This document shows, piece by piece, positions 33,955-42,450 of a stretch of DNA of 58,055 nt. The first letter of the stretch is position 1, and every line of letters begins with the position of its first letter. The position numbers and the translations under genes are program-made. Below the pieces are notes generated by a model. It saw only the letters and a list, made by a program, of their open reading frames with translations. It did not search any database and was not told where the DNA came from. The DNA is taken from assembly GCA_023411115.1 (NCBI GenBank), contig JAEYPF010000006.1:1-58055 (forward strand), in the 5' to 3' direction. This DNA is from Methanobacteriota archaeon. Lineage in GTDB: Archaea > Methanobacteriota > Methanobacteria > Methanobacteriales > Methanobacteriaceae.

Positions 33955-34105
33955 TGTCCATGCTATCAGTTGGACAATAAACAAAAATAAAATATGGATT
34001 AGGGACACTAGGGTATAGAAGTGTCCACTAATAGGGGTAGTGCTATTTATAATCACTTGGAGTTATCCTAATATGAATTGCATGATATGAGGATTAGTAT
34101 AGCAC
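33955..34105. ncRNA. Array of three hairpins, candidate small RNA
   Basis: TGTCCA (33955-33960) pairs with TGGACA (33971-33976). ATTAG-GGACACT (33998-34009) pairs with AGTGTCC-A-CTAAT (34020-34032), giving twelve pairs with one bulge. GTGCTAT (34040-34046) pairs with ATAGCAC (34099-34105) around an inner ATCCT (34065-34069) / AGGAT (34090-34094) and ATAT/ATAT stem. The 410-base spacer has no gene. The dense, ordered folding suggests a small RNA or a processed leader for the secreted protein at 34329. Confidence 0.45.
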
Positions 34106-34328
34106 CAAATTTTATTTTATTTTTAAAAATTTAAATAAATGGTTCAAAACACCGCAGATCTGAAATTAGATCAATAAATTAAACTGCAACTAACGCCGAG
34201 ATCAAATGAAACGGAACTAATCAGCAGGTGTAAATATTTTAAATTAGGTCAACATATTTAATTAAATAGGATAATATTTAAAATACCCTTTGAATCCATT
34301 AATAACCATAAAACAATAGGTGAACAAA

Positions 34329-34601
34329 ATGAATATGAAAATTATTGGTATAATGGCAGTGCTTTTAATAACCTTTGGATTTGTCCAGTCTGTAAGTGCA
34401 GCGTCCTCACTGGATAATATCACAAATACAACGCAAAAAGCGCTTAATAATGCTTCTGCTACGGCAAATCAAACAGCTAAAGATGTTCAAAATACAATGG
34501 GCCCAATTCAGGACATACTGAACAGTATAAATTCAATTTTAAACACTATAAGTTCCATTGCACAGAATATCCAGCAGATATTTGGCGGTGGAAATAATTA
34601 A
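34329..34601 (+). CDS. Small secreted protein
   Basis: 90 residues. A signal peptide (MNMKIIGIMAVLLITFGFVQSVSA) is followed by a helix-prone, Asn/Thr/Ile-rich stretch (NTTQKALNNASATANQTAKDV, then ILNSINSILNTISSIAQNIQQIF). The heptad-like hydrophobic spacing suggests an amphipathic or coiled-coil surface protein. No known family. The ATG at 34329 is preferred; the in-frame GTG at 34320 is part of the AGGTGA site. Confidence 0.65.
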   Translation: MNMKIIGIMAVLLITFGFVQSVSAASSLDNITNTTQKALNNASATANQTAKDVQNTMGPIQDILNSINSILNTISSIAQNIQQIFGGGNN

Positions 34602-34662
34602 CCATTTTATTTTTTAATTTTAGGACGGTATTAATCTATAAATAATTCATTGACGTGGTAAA

Positions 34663-35310
34663 GTGAGACCTTACGTAATATTAAATGCTGCAATGACTTT
34701 AGATGGTAAAATTGCTACCAAAACAGGGAGCTCTGAAATTTCAGGTAAAGAGGATCTAATTAGAGTTCATAAGCTTCGAAAAGAAATGGACGCCATAGTG
34801 GTTGGGATAAATACGCTCTTAGCTGATGATCCAAGACTTACAGTGCATAAAATTGAGGCTAAACCAGAAGATAACCCTGTAAGAATTGTTGTTGACAGCC
34901 AGGCTCGCACCCCTTTGAATTTCCGTATTTTAAATGAAGATGCACCTACCATTATTGCCACAACAGAAAATGTGGATCCAGAAAAGATCAGTGCTTTAGA
35001 AAAAAAAGCCACAGTTTTAAAGTGTGGTAAAGATAGGGTTGATCTTAAATTATTGATGAAGGAGCTTTCAGAAATTGGAATAAAGACTTTAATGCTTGAA
35101 GGTGGATCAACGCTAAATTATTCAATGCTAATAAATGGTCTGGTTAATGAAGTCAGGGTATGTGTAGCTCCAATAATTGCAGGTGGAGTTCAGTCAAAGA
35201 CCCTTGTTGATGGTGAGGGTATTGGCAAAATGAGTGATGCAATTAAATTAAAACTTAAAAAAAGTTATGAATTGGGTGAAGATCTGATACTGGAGTACGA
35301 CGTGGTTTAA
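34663..35310 (+). CDS. arfC: 2,5-diamino-6-ribosylamino-pyrimidinone 5'-phosphate reductase
   Basis: 215 residues of the RibD C-terminal / RIB7 reductase family. It reduces the ribosyl chain of the diaminopyrimidinone phosphate with NAD(P)H, on the way to riboflavin and F420. Motifs are VILNAAMTLDGKIATKTG, LRKEMDAIVVGINTLLADDPRLT, PVRIVVDSQARTP, LMLEGGSTLNYSML and VAPIIAGG. It begins with GTG at 34663. The preceding pathway enzyme, ArfB, is also in this window at 56.1-56.8 kb. Confidence 0.93.
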   Translation: MRPYVILNAAMTLDGKIATKTGSSEISGKEDLIRVHKLRKEMDAIVVGINTLLADDPRLTVHKIEAKPEDNPVRIVVDSQARTPLNFRILNEDAPTIIATTENVDPEKISALEKKATVLKCGKDRVDLKLLMKELSEIGIKTLMLEGGSTLNYSMLINGLVNEVRVCVAPIIAGGVQSKTLVDGEGIGKMSDAIKLKLKKSYELGEDLILEYDVV

Positions 35311-35379
35311 CCTACTAAATATGCTTGTTTTAATGAGGAACGCTGCTTGCAGACAGTTATTTGGGTTTCTATGATTGGT

Positions 35380-35538
35380 TTAATATCTTTTAAATAACAG
35401 CAAATAAATCCCTACTATCAGTAAAATAACAGCTATTATTCCTATCAAATAGTCAAAGAAGCTTGGGACCGCAAATCTCACTACTATTATTAGAATGGCA
35501 ATTATAATATAAATAATCCCTGTGATTTTATCATTCAT
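35380..35538 (-). CDS. Small two-helix membrane protein, 52 residues
   Basis: Opens MNDKITGIIYIIIAILIIVVR and closes with DYLIGIIAVILLIVGIYLLL and FKRY: two hydrophobic helices joined by a short FAVPSFF loop. A near-perfect GGAGGTG ribosome site lies eight bases before the ATG, strong evidence that it is translated. Function unknown. It lies between arfC and gdpD on the opposite strand. Confidence 0.7.
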   Translation of the reverse strand: MNDKITGIIYIIIAILIIVVRFAVPSFFDYLIGIIAVILLIVGIYLLLFKRY

Positions 35539-35813
35539 AATTGCACCTCCTTTCCTTTTTATATAAATATGTGAACAATAACTATTATATTTTTGGAATT
35601 AATGCCATAAATCATGTTTTTAATTATAATAAATGTTATTATAATTAATATGGCATGTTTAATCTCAAAATATTCATTTTTTTATAAAAATTAGCGTATC
35701 AAATCATATTCTGGAAATTAAGCGGGAAATTGGCTAAAACTGTTCTAAGGACTTCTGTTAAATGCAATTATTAATATTGCATTGGAATCATAATTAATAC
35801 AGGAATGTTAAAA

Positions 35814-36476
35814 ATGCAAATTATAGCTCACAGGGGTGCATCTTTTTTTGAGCCTGAAAATACATTGAGATCAATTAAAAGGGCAATAGAAATGGGTGCA
35901 GATTTCGTTGAGGTTGATATAAGAATGAGTAAAGATGAAGAACTAGTTATAATGCATGATGCCGATGTTAATCGAACAACAAATGGTAGCGGACTTGTAA
36001 AAGATCAAAACCTTGAAGAACTTAAAAAACTGGATGCGGGTCTAGGAGAAACAATTCCAACTCTTGATGAATTAATAAAAACTACAAAGAACAAAGTTGG
36101 GCTTGTAATTGAGATTAAAGAACCAGGAACTGAAAATAGGATTCTTCAAAAGATCAGTGAAAATAATTTAGAAAAAATAATATTGGCCTCATTTTTTCAT
36201 GAAAGCGTTAAAAATGCAAGGGAATTAAATCCATCGGTAAATGCAGGAATTATATTTGTATGTCAGCCTGTCAATGTGGGTCAAATGGCATCTAATGCGG
36301 GTGCAAACATTATTTTTCCAAGCTACAGGTATATGAATGAAAAACTGGTAAAACAGGCCAAAAATAATGATTTATTTATATATCCGTGGGCTATTGATGA
36401 TCCAAAAGTATTTAAAAAATTTGCTGAAATGGGTGTAGATGGTATTATAACAAATAGATTAATAGATAAAAAGTAA
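35814..36476 (+). CDS. Glycerophosphodiester phosphodiesterase
   Basis: 220 residues. It hydrolyses glycerophosphodiesters to glycerol phosphate and an alcohol. IIAHRGASFFEPENTLRSIKRA holds the first active-site His and Arg, GADFVEVDIRMSKDEELVIMHD the metal acidic residues and second His, and LVIEIKEPG a later glutamate. The ATG at 35814 is nine bases behind AGGA; an ATG at 35805 is too close to it. Confidence 0.9.
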   Translation: MQIIAHRGASFFEPENTLRSIKRAIEMGADFVEVDIRMSKDEELVIMHDADVNRTTNGSGLVKDQNLEELKKLDAGLGETIPTLDELIKTTKNKVGLVIEIKEPGTENRILQKISENNLEKIILASFFHESVKNARELNPSVNAGIIFVCQPVNVGQMASNAGANIIFPSYRYMNEKLVKQAKNNDLFIYPWAIDDPKVFKKFAEMGVDGIITNRLIDKK

Positions 36477-36484
36477 ATAAAGGA

Positions 36485-36493
36485 TTTTTTTTT
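36485..36493 (+). terminator. Poly-T terminator after gdpD
   Basis: Nine T in a row 8 bases after the gdpD stop, in the spacer facing the convergent PHP gene. Confidence 0.5.
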
Positions 36494-36547
36494 CATTTTA
36501 ATTGATTTAAGTATACTTTAGAAAAATTAAAGGCCTATTTTTATAAT

Positions 36548-37216
36548 TTACTTAAATATACCCTTATTTCTTAAAATCTCCAGAGGATTATCCCTTAATG
36601 CCCTTTCAATCTCTTTTTCAGGTAACCCTGCGCCTTTTGCTATAACATAAGCTCTTTCATATGATATGATATCTTCAGGTGCGTGTGTATCTGTATCAAC
36701 CACTAAATTTGCACCCGCTTCCATAGCCACCTTAACAACATGTCCATTTGAGAGGGAATGCCCTCGTCTTGCACTTATTTCCAGTGCAATATTATTTTCC
36801 TTGGCAATTTCGGCTTCCTCATGAGTTATTAATCCTGGATGTGCAAGTATATCTACCTCTGGGCAATTTACAGCTGCCCAGTTGGTTCCTTCAACTACAG
36901 GTTCCATCAGGGTTTCTCCATGGACAACAACGATTTCGGCCCCCAGTTTTTTTGCCTTGTTTGCGAGTTTGCCAATAATTTCAGCGGGAGCATGGGTAAT
37001 TTCGGCACCCGGAATAACTTCTATGTCCCAATTTTCTCTTATATCAAGTATTACGTCCCTGATTCGTCTGACACAATCAATATTAGATGCATCAACGTGA
37101 TCAGTTATTGCAATTGCCTCATGGTTTAGTACATGGGCTCTTCTGGCGATTTCAGACGGTAAAAGCTCTCCATCGCTGAATATACTGTGCATGTGAAGGT
37201 CTATCCTTTTATTAAT
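36548..37216 (-). CDS. PHP-domain phosphoesterase, probable AUU start
   Basis: About 222 residues. The N-terminal motif RIDLHMHSIFSDGEL is the first metal-binding element of PHP phosphoesterases (histidinol phosphatase/PolX type). Later elements are AITDHVD, PGAEITHAP, VVVHGETL, LAHPGLI, LEISARR and VVDTDTHAPED. The first ATG (37192) lies inside this motif, after its first catalytic His, so translation must begin earlier. No ATG, GTG or TTG exists before the in-frame stop. A GGAGGG site (37223-37228) stands six bases from an ATT codon at 37214-37216, giving INKRIDLHMHS. ATT is therefore the likely start. The substrate is unknown. Confidence 0.8.
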   Translation of the reverse strand: MNKRIDLHMHSIFSDGELLPSEIARRAHVLNHEAIAITDHVDASNIDCVRRIRDVILDIRENWDIEVIPGAEITHAPAEIIGKLANKAKKLGAEIVVVHGETLMEPVVEGTNWAAVNCPEVDILAHPGLITHEEAEIAKENNIALEISARRGHSLSNGHVVKVAMEAGANLVVDTDTHAPEDIISYERAYVIAKGAGLPEKEIERALRDNPLEILRNKGIFK

Positions 37217-37446
37217 GTAATTCCCTCCTTAGTACTACTGAATTTAAATTATAATTGTTTTTAGATAATTAATATTGAAATATGATGATTAAACTTTACT
37301 TATCTTTTTATTGTCAAACAGCATATTAAATATAATGATGAAATTGAAATGTTAGTTTACTGATTTCATTTCTATCAAAAACATTAGCTGATTGATGTTC
37401 AGTTTAAATTTTCTTTATTTATATTTTGATTGTACAAGGTGTTTAA

Positions 37447-38319
37447 ATGAATTGTTCAATATTTGTTCCGTCTCATATCACTGGATTTTTTGAAATATTA
37501 GATAATGATAATCCCATCAAGAAAGGATCCCGAGGTGCTGGCGTAGTTATGGATAAGGGAGTCATAACGGAAGTTGAAATCACCGATGGAAGTGGGGCAA
37601 AAATTAAAGTAAATGGGAAAAACGACCCTAGAAATGCCTCAATAACCGAAAAAACTTTAGAAATCCTAAAAAACAATTTTAATCTAGAAGGCAAAAAAAT
37701 TAAAATTGAACACGATGTACAGGTACCTATTGGGGCGGGCTTTGGAACTTCTGCTGCCTTTGCCCTTGGAACATCGATATGCATTTCAAATATCCTGGGA
37801 CTACCCCTTACATTTAATCAAGCTGCACAAATTGCACACATTGCAGAAGTAGAAATGAAAAGTGGTTTAGGGGATGTAATAGGGGAAGTATCTGGTGGAA
37901 TTGTATTTAGAACCAAAGAAGGGGCTCCTGGAGTTGGAATCACAGATAAAATAGTTTTAAATGATTCTGAAGAACTCTTTGTCATTTCAAAGACCTTTGG
38001 TGAAATCAACACTGCAGATATCATTGAAGACCCTTACCATAAAAAGAAGATCAATGAAATGGGGAGAAATTTGCTGCAAGAACTTGTAAAAAACCCAAAA
38101 CCGCGAAAATTCATGGAATTATCCAGAAAATTTGCAGAAAATACAGGGCTTATGAGCGATGATGTTAAAGAAACGGTTGAAATACTTGAAAATGAAACAA
38201 TAGGTGCATCTATGGCTATGCTTGGGAATACTGCTTTTGCAATATCTGAAAGTGAAGATACAAATATAGAAGATGCAATAATTGCCAGAATTGATCACAG
38301 GGGCTGCAGATTTCTATAG
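37447..38319 (+). CDS. Pantoate kinase (archaeal CoA pathway)
   Basis: 290 residues, GHMP-kinase fold. It phosphorylates pantoate before its coupling to beta-alanine, the archaeal order of CoA synthesis. Motifs are FVPSHITGFFEI at the N-terminus, the phosphate loop VPIGAGFGTSAAFALGTSI, the helix GLGDVIGEVSGGIVFRTKEG and the C-terminal IGASMAMLGNTAFAI. AAGGTG precedes the ATG. The phosphopantothenate synthetase partner is not in the window. Confidence 0.92.
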   Translation: MNCSIFVPSHITGFFEILDNDNPIKKGSRGAGVVMDKGVITEVEITDGSGAKIKVNGKNDPRNASITEKTLEILKNNFNLEGKKIKIEHDVQVPIGAGFGTSAAFALGTSICISNILGLPLTFNQAAQIAHIAEVEMKSGLGDVIGEVSGGIVFRTKEGAPGVGITDKIVLNDSEELFVISKTFGEINTADIIEDPYHKKKINEMGRNLLQELVKNPKPRKFMELSRKFAENTGLMSDDVKETVEILENETIGASMAMLGNTAFAISESEDTNIEDAIIARIDHRGCRFL

Positions 38320-38356
38320 ATGCTTGAATTTATTATATTTTAATATGGAAAGTGAT

Positions 38357-38440
38357 TTAACCCCACATTTTGAAAATTATAATTAGAATAATCACTAAAA
38401 TCACTATTCTAATGATGATATACACTGTAAACCAGTCCAT
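38357..38440 (-). CDS. Candidate 27-residue membrane microprotein
   Basis: Reads MDWFTVYIIIRIVILVIILI then IIFKMWG: one transmembrane helix with short polar ends. AAGGTG stands 5 bases before the ATG. So short an ORF can arise by chance in AT-rich DNA, but the ribosome site plus a clean hydrophobic helix argue for translation. Confidence 0.4.
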   Translation of the reverse strand: MDWFTVYIIIRIVILVIILIIIFKMWG

Positions 38441-38515
38441 TATCACACCTTAGTGAATTTATTCAATCTTGATTATGTGAATTAATTCATAAATAGTTTA
38501 AAATTAGGTTGATCT

Positions 38516-39784
38516 CTATTTATTCCAGTCCTGATAATCCCAGACCAGAAGCGGAACATTTATTTCTTCCCCTGACAATCCCCCATGATGACCTGAATTA
38601 TTGACCCCAAAGGTATCCTTTTCATACCACCATACTGTCCAGTTTCCCAATGGTAAAATAGCCAGGTTACCAAGTCTGTTTTGTAATGCAGAGGATATCT
38701 TTTTTCTTCCAAAATAATTGTGTTTAATCAAATAACTTGTTTTACAGACCATCGCTTTTTTATATAATTTATTTTTAAGGAGATTTAAAACATCATCGAG
38801 CATTTCATCTTCAATGTATAAATACATGTCACGTGCAGAACCTGCAGGCACAAGGAGATTTTCATTTCTGGATTTTTTAATGTACTTCTCAATTTCTGGA
38901 AATTCCTGGTTTAAATAGACATTTTTTTTATTATCTAACGATATCTGTCCATGATCGGATGTTAAAATAAAAAGAATGTCTTCATCAGTGTTATTTAGCA
39001 TAATTTGCAATTTCTCAATTGAGTTAAATAGTTTTTTTACTTCTTTACTGGATTTTTTAGATTCAGGACCATATTTATGTGATGTTTTATCAATGGCATC
39101 ATAATAAAAAAGATAATATGTTTTTCCATTCTTTATATTTATACAGTTGGCTAAAGCCTTAATTCCTTTAGATAGTGAATTATATCCCTTTATATCAGCA
39201 CCATTTAAAAGAATTTTAGAATAGGTAGAGTTAACATGTTTCTTATTTTGAAAAACAACGCTTTTAACACCATGTTGATTTAATTTTTGATATACGGTTT
39301 GTGTAGGCAATATATCCTTTGGATTAACCTTATTTTGCAGAGTTTCTCTATTATCACCTGCATATGAAAAAAGTACAGGTGCAATTATCTCATCAACCAG
39401 AGGTTCATAGTAGAACCACTCATAAACACCGTGATATGCTACATCAAGCCCTGTATGTATGGTAGTTATATTGGTTGCTGTAGTTGAGGGGAACTGGCAT
39501 GTTAGAAAAAGATCTGACCCAATTTTATGAATGGTCTTTAAAAAATTAATATTCTCATTAAATTTTCGTAAATAATTTTCACCAAGCCCGTCAATTACAA
39601 AAAGAACTACTTTATCATAAGAACAATTAAAATAACTGTAGGGTAATCTATTTTCAGATTTTTCAGGTGTTAAAATAGAAATTATAGAATCTGGTAACTT
39701 AGAAAGATTATACTGGTCTGATGGCATGAAAAATTCATTTTCAGATGTTTGATTACTCATTTTCATGGCAACATCTTCAATCAA
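38516..39784 (-). CDS. Type I phosphodiesterase / nucleotide pyrophosphatase-like protein
   Basis: About 422 residues of the alkaline-phosphatase superfamily. VVLFVIDGLGENYLRKF gives the first metal Asp, CQFPSTTATNITTIHTGLDVAYHG the nucleophile Thr, YYDAIDKTSHKYGP the second Asp/His, LTSDHGQISL the next Asp-His pair, and GHHGGLSGEEINVPLLVW the last His. Such enzymes split phosphodiester or sulfate ester bonds. No signal peptide, so probably cytoplasmic. The TTG at 39784 overlaps the stop of the upstream wHTH gene (TTGA), suggesting translational coupling; an ATG at 39766 is the alternative, and neither has a ribosome site. Confidence 0.82.
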   Translation of the reverse strand: MIEDVAMKMSNQTSENEFFMPSDQYNLSKLPDSIISILTPEKSENRLPYSYFNCSYDKVVLFVIDGLGENYLRKFNENINFLKTIHKIGSDLFLTCQFPSTTATNITTIHTGLDVAYHGVYEWFYYEPLVDEIIAPVLFSYAGDNRETLQNKVNPKDILPTQTVYQKLNQHGVKSVVFQNKKHVNSTYSKILLNGADIKGYNSLSKGIKALANCINIKNGKTYYLFYYDAIDKTSHKYGPESKKSSKEVKKLFNSIEKLQIMLNNTDEDILFILTSDHGQISLDNKKNVYLNQEFPEIEKYIKKSRNENLLVPAGSARDMYLYIEDEMLDDVLNLLKNKLYKKAMVCKTSYLIKHNYFGRKKISSALQNRLGNLAILPLGNWTVWWYEKDTFGVNNSGHHGGLSGEEINVPLLVWDYQDWNK

Positions 39785-40566
39785 ATTTTGACATCTTCTA
39801 TAACATATTGTATTCCATCTTCATCCAACTTTGTTGTTATACTTTTAGTCATCTTGCCCACTGCAAAAACAAGTACATTTAGACCTCTTTTTGCGGCAGC
39901 AACCGTAGCATAGGGAGTTGCAAATTCAAAATCTGGAAAAATTTCTAATTTGTCTGTAACAGTCCTTGAAATTGTTCCCATTATTCCAACTTTATCAAAT
40001 CCTTTTTTATAAATTCTCTGGATTTTGTCCATATCAGATGCTCTCGAACCACCCTGATTTATAGTGGGAAGTTTTATTATGGTCACTGTACCATTTCTAA
40101 GCTCTATAATGCCAGTTAATTTAATTAAAGCCACATCTTCTCCTTTGGAAGCGTCGTTAAGCACTTCTGCTGATGCATCTGTTTTTTCTTTTGTAGCATA
40201 TAGAGTACCATTTTCCATTTTAAGACATACATTCTGGCCAGATTTTAACTCTTCCTTTGCTATTGCAGGCCATATGGACTTGTATGTATTCATGGTTTCT
40301 ACTACTTCATCTGCATACTTTCTAAGGTCAACAGCCTCTTTTTTTAGCTTTTCAATTCCTCTTTTTGTAATATGGTATCTTGCAGTTCCTTCCCTTATTT
40401 CCACAAAACCTTCATCATTTAGACTTTTAATATTTTCAGAAACAGCCTGAATGGTTATTCCAAGTTTTTCAGCTATATCTTTTTGTCTTAGATGTGGCTG
40501 CTGTTTGGCAATTTCAGCAAGAATCTGGAATCTAGTAAGTTCTCCTTTTTTTTTGAAAACTTTCAT
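39781..40566 (-). CDS. Winged-helix regulator with C-terminal effector domain
   Basis: 261 residues. The N-terminal winged helix reads TRFQILAEIAKQQPHLRQKDIAEKLGITIQAVSENIKSLNDEGFVEI, with wing GTARYHITKRGIEKL. About 80-170 is a mixed region with VALIKLTGIIELRNGTVTIIKLP. The C-terminal part (GTISRTVTDKLEIFPDFEFATPYATVAAAKRGLNVLVFAVG) looks like a ligand or nucleotide-binding domain of an archaea-specific family. Target unknown. It is followed, with a four-base overlap, by the phosphodiesterase, which may be its target or sensor partner. GGTGA precedes the ATG. Confidence 0.8.
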   Translation of the reverse strand: MKVFKKKGELTRFQILAEIAKQQPHLRQKDIAEKLGITIQAVSENIKSLNDEGFVEIREGTARYHITKRGIEKLKKEAVDLRKYADEVVETMNTYKSIWPAIAKEELKSGQNVCLKMENGTLYATKEKTDASAEVLNDASKGEDVALIKLTGIIELRNGTVTIIKLPTINQGGSRASDMDKIQRIYKKGFDKVGIMGTISRTVTDKLEIFPDFEFATPYATVAAAKRGLNVLVFAVGKMTKSITTKLDEDGIQYVIEDVKI

Positions 40567-40609
40567 TTATTCACCGTTTATTTTTTAAGGATATTGAAAT
40601 CCTTTGAGG

Positions 40610-42019
40610 CTAAATTTTACCTTTTAAATATTCATCAAATACATTGAGGAATTTATCCATATTTTCTTCAGGAAGATATGCCCCGCAGGCAACAGAGTGC
40701 CCTCCTCCATTTCCTCCAACTTTTGCTGCCACTTTTCTTATTATATTTCCAAAATGTATCCCATCATATGCCAGAAGACGTGAACAGCGCAGTGATACTT
40801 TTATTCCTTCAGAATCATCCCCAACAGGTGTAAAGCCTATTATTGGTTTTCTCCAATCACCATAACTTAAAATCATCCCTGCAACAGTTCCGATTACTTC
40901 GCTTTTAATTTCACTACCTTCAAAATACTGTAAATTTTGTAGATGAATAATTCTATCATCTTCTCGCACCCATTCCATCTTTTGAGCAAGATATCTCCTG
41001 TGCTCAAGGGCGAGCTGATCCATTTCATCCAGTGCAAATCCTCTATCACCTTTCAGGACATTAAGCGCAATATCTGGATGTTTATGGCGGCTGCATGCGT
41101 TAACTGCAGTTGAAAATTCACTGGCATCTCTAAGTGGAGAATACTTTTTTTCTTCTAAAAAATCATAAGACTCTCCAGCGACTAGCTTAGGGACGTGTTT
41201 TATGTATTTTTGGGGTACTTCACGGCTCAGCATCCTTACAAGCTCAGAAAATATTTTACTTTTTTCTTCCTGAGTTAAATCGGATAAAACTCGGGCTCTT
41301 TTACCACTTTTAGTTGGAATGCCGAGTTTATTTAACATATGAATGCATTCCGTTCTGTTATTTGTTATAGGGAGGTTAACATCTCCAAAATATGAAAGGG
41401 CCACAAATATAGGTCTTGTCTGTCTTCCGTAGATTGAAAGGTCATGGGCTGTGGCTGTGAGCTTCCTTTGAATACTATCAGCTAGAATTTCCTTATTCAA
41501 GCCTACTAATTTTCCACTCATGCCGTTTTGCATGTCTCCAACTGCACTTAAAACTCCTAACCAGCTTAGATCATAAAATCCAAATGTGCGTGCAAGTAAG
41601 TATGACATTCCACCTCCTGAAACCTCGTATGACCCGTCTATGCCGTAATAATGAGAATTTAATTCTAAAAATTTGTTTGATATGTGATTATCATAAGCCA
41701 TGGGTCGCAATGGTGGGTGATGGTCTAAAATGATTATCTTTGAAGAAGATTTGCCTAATTTATCCACACGTTGTCCAGAGCCGAGATCTGAAAATATGGT
41801 AAGTTCATTTTCAAGTTCAAGGTCATCTATTTTATCAAGGGTTATGAAATCTACTTCATGATCTTTTTCCAGATTATCAAGCATGGAAGACAGTATTGCA
41901 CCGGCAGTTATTCCATCACAGTCAATATGGCTATATATTTTAATATCTTCGGCATCTTTGACTATTTCATGGGCTTTTGAGAATGCATGGTTCATTTGAT
42001 CTTGTGTAATAGCTTCCAT
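40610..42019 (-). CDS. RecJ-like DHH/DHHA1 single-strand exonuclease (GAN type)
   Basis: 469 residues. The DHH domain has YSHIDCDGITAGAIL (motif I), TIFSDLGSG (II) and IIILDHHPPLRP (III, DHH). YLLARTFGFYDLSWLGVLSAVGDMQNG follows. The C-terminal DHHA1 part ends in VGGNGGGHSVACGAYLP, with the GGGH substrate site. Archaeal members bind the GINS replication complex (GAN) and trim single strands. It begins at ATG 42019 with a poor ribosome site and is 43 bases upstream of the wHTH gene. Confidence 0.9.
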   Translation of the reverse strand: MEAITQDQMNHAFSKAHEIVKDAEDIKIYSHIDCDGITAGAILSSMLDNLEKDHEVDFITLDKIDDLELENELTIFSDLGSGQRVDKLGKSSSKIIILDHHPPLRPMAYDNHISNKFLELNSHYYGIDGSYEVSGGGMSYLLARTFGFYDLSWLGVLSAVGDMQNGMSGKLVGLNKEILADSIQRKLTATAHDLSIYGRQTRPIFVALSYFGDVNLPITNNRTECIHMLNKLGIPTKSGKRARVLSDLTQEEKSKIFSELVRMLSREVPQKYIKHVPKLVAGESYDFLEEKKYSPLRDASEFSTAVNACSRHKHPDIALNVLKGDRGFALDEMDQLALEHRRYLAQKMEWVREDDRIIHLQNLQYFEGSEIKSEVIGTVAGMILSYGDWRKPIIGFTPVGDDSEGIKVSLRCSRLLAYDGIHFGNIIRKVAAKVGGNGGGHSVACGAYLPEENMDKFLNVFDEYLKGKI

Positions 42020-42109
42020 TTCTTTTCTGGCTCCAGTAAAAATTTAAACAAAATATTAATATGATTTAAACTTATTTTATGAATGAATATAAATATTTGT
42101 AATTTAATT

Positions 42110-42127
42110 AAATAAAACGTTTTATTT
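42110..42127. promoter_or_regulatory. Perfect 18-bp palindrome
   Basis: AAATAAAACGTTTTATTT is a perfect palindrome between the srp19 stop (42161) and the RecJ-like start (42019), both leftward. It may terminate the purC-srp19 series or serve as an operator for the RecJ-like gene, whose TATA-like element lies just downstream (about 42085-42093). Confidence 0.4.
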
Positions 42128-42160
42128 TTGATTGTTTATGTTTTACATTCTTAAATAGGA

Positions 42161-42433
42161 TTAGGACCTCATTCCCTTAATCATATTGCTTATTTTAATC
42201 AATGTTTCCCGTTTGGTGGTGCTTTTATCTACAACTACTCTTCCTGAGGATTCCCACCATGATCTTGAGTATGATTTATTATTTTCAACTTCAGGATTAA
42301 GATGTAACTTTTCTGCTGCTTTAGAAATTTCTCTTAATTTTGGAGAAGATACAGCGTTTTTCATAGAAATTCGTCTTCCATCTCTTTTTGTTTTTTTAGA
42401 ATCAATATAAACGGGCCATATTATTGTTCTCAT
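42161..42433 (-). CDS. srp19: Signal recognition particle 19 kDa protein
   Basis: 90 residues. TIIWPVYIDSKKTKRDGRRI is the hallmark N-terminus, and VENNKSYSRSWWESSGRVVV the middle. SRP19 binds SRP RNA and prepares it for SRP54. GAGGGAT precedes the ATG. Last gene of the leftward series with cobA and hemD. Confidence 0.96.
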   Translation of the reverse strand: MRTIIWPVYIDSKKTKRDGRRISMKNAVSSPKLREISKAAEKLHLNPEVENNKSYSRSWWESSGRVVVDKSTTKRETLIKISNMIKGMRS

Positions 42434-42450
42434 TATTTATCCCTCAAAAT

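Noticed and set aside
34141..34260. Possible C/D-box small RNA
   Set aside because: A CTGA and loose box-like motifs occur, but the C/D' and C'/D spacing required for a guide RNA is not met.
36748..37129. Three rightward open frames over the PHP gene
   Set aside because: They overlap a conserved phosphoesterase read on the other strand and have no family pattern; low-complexity shadows.
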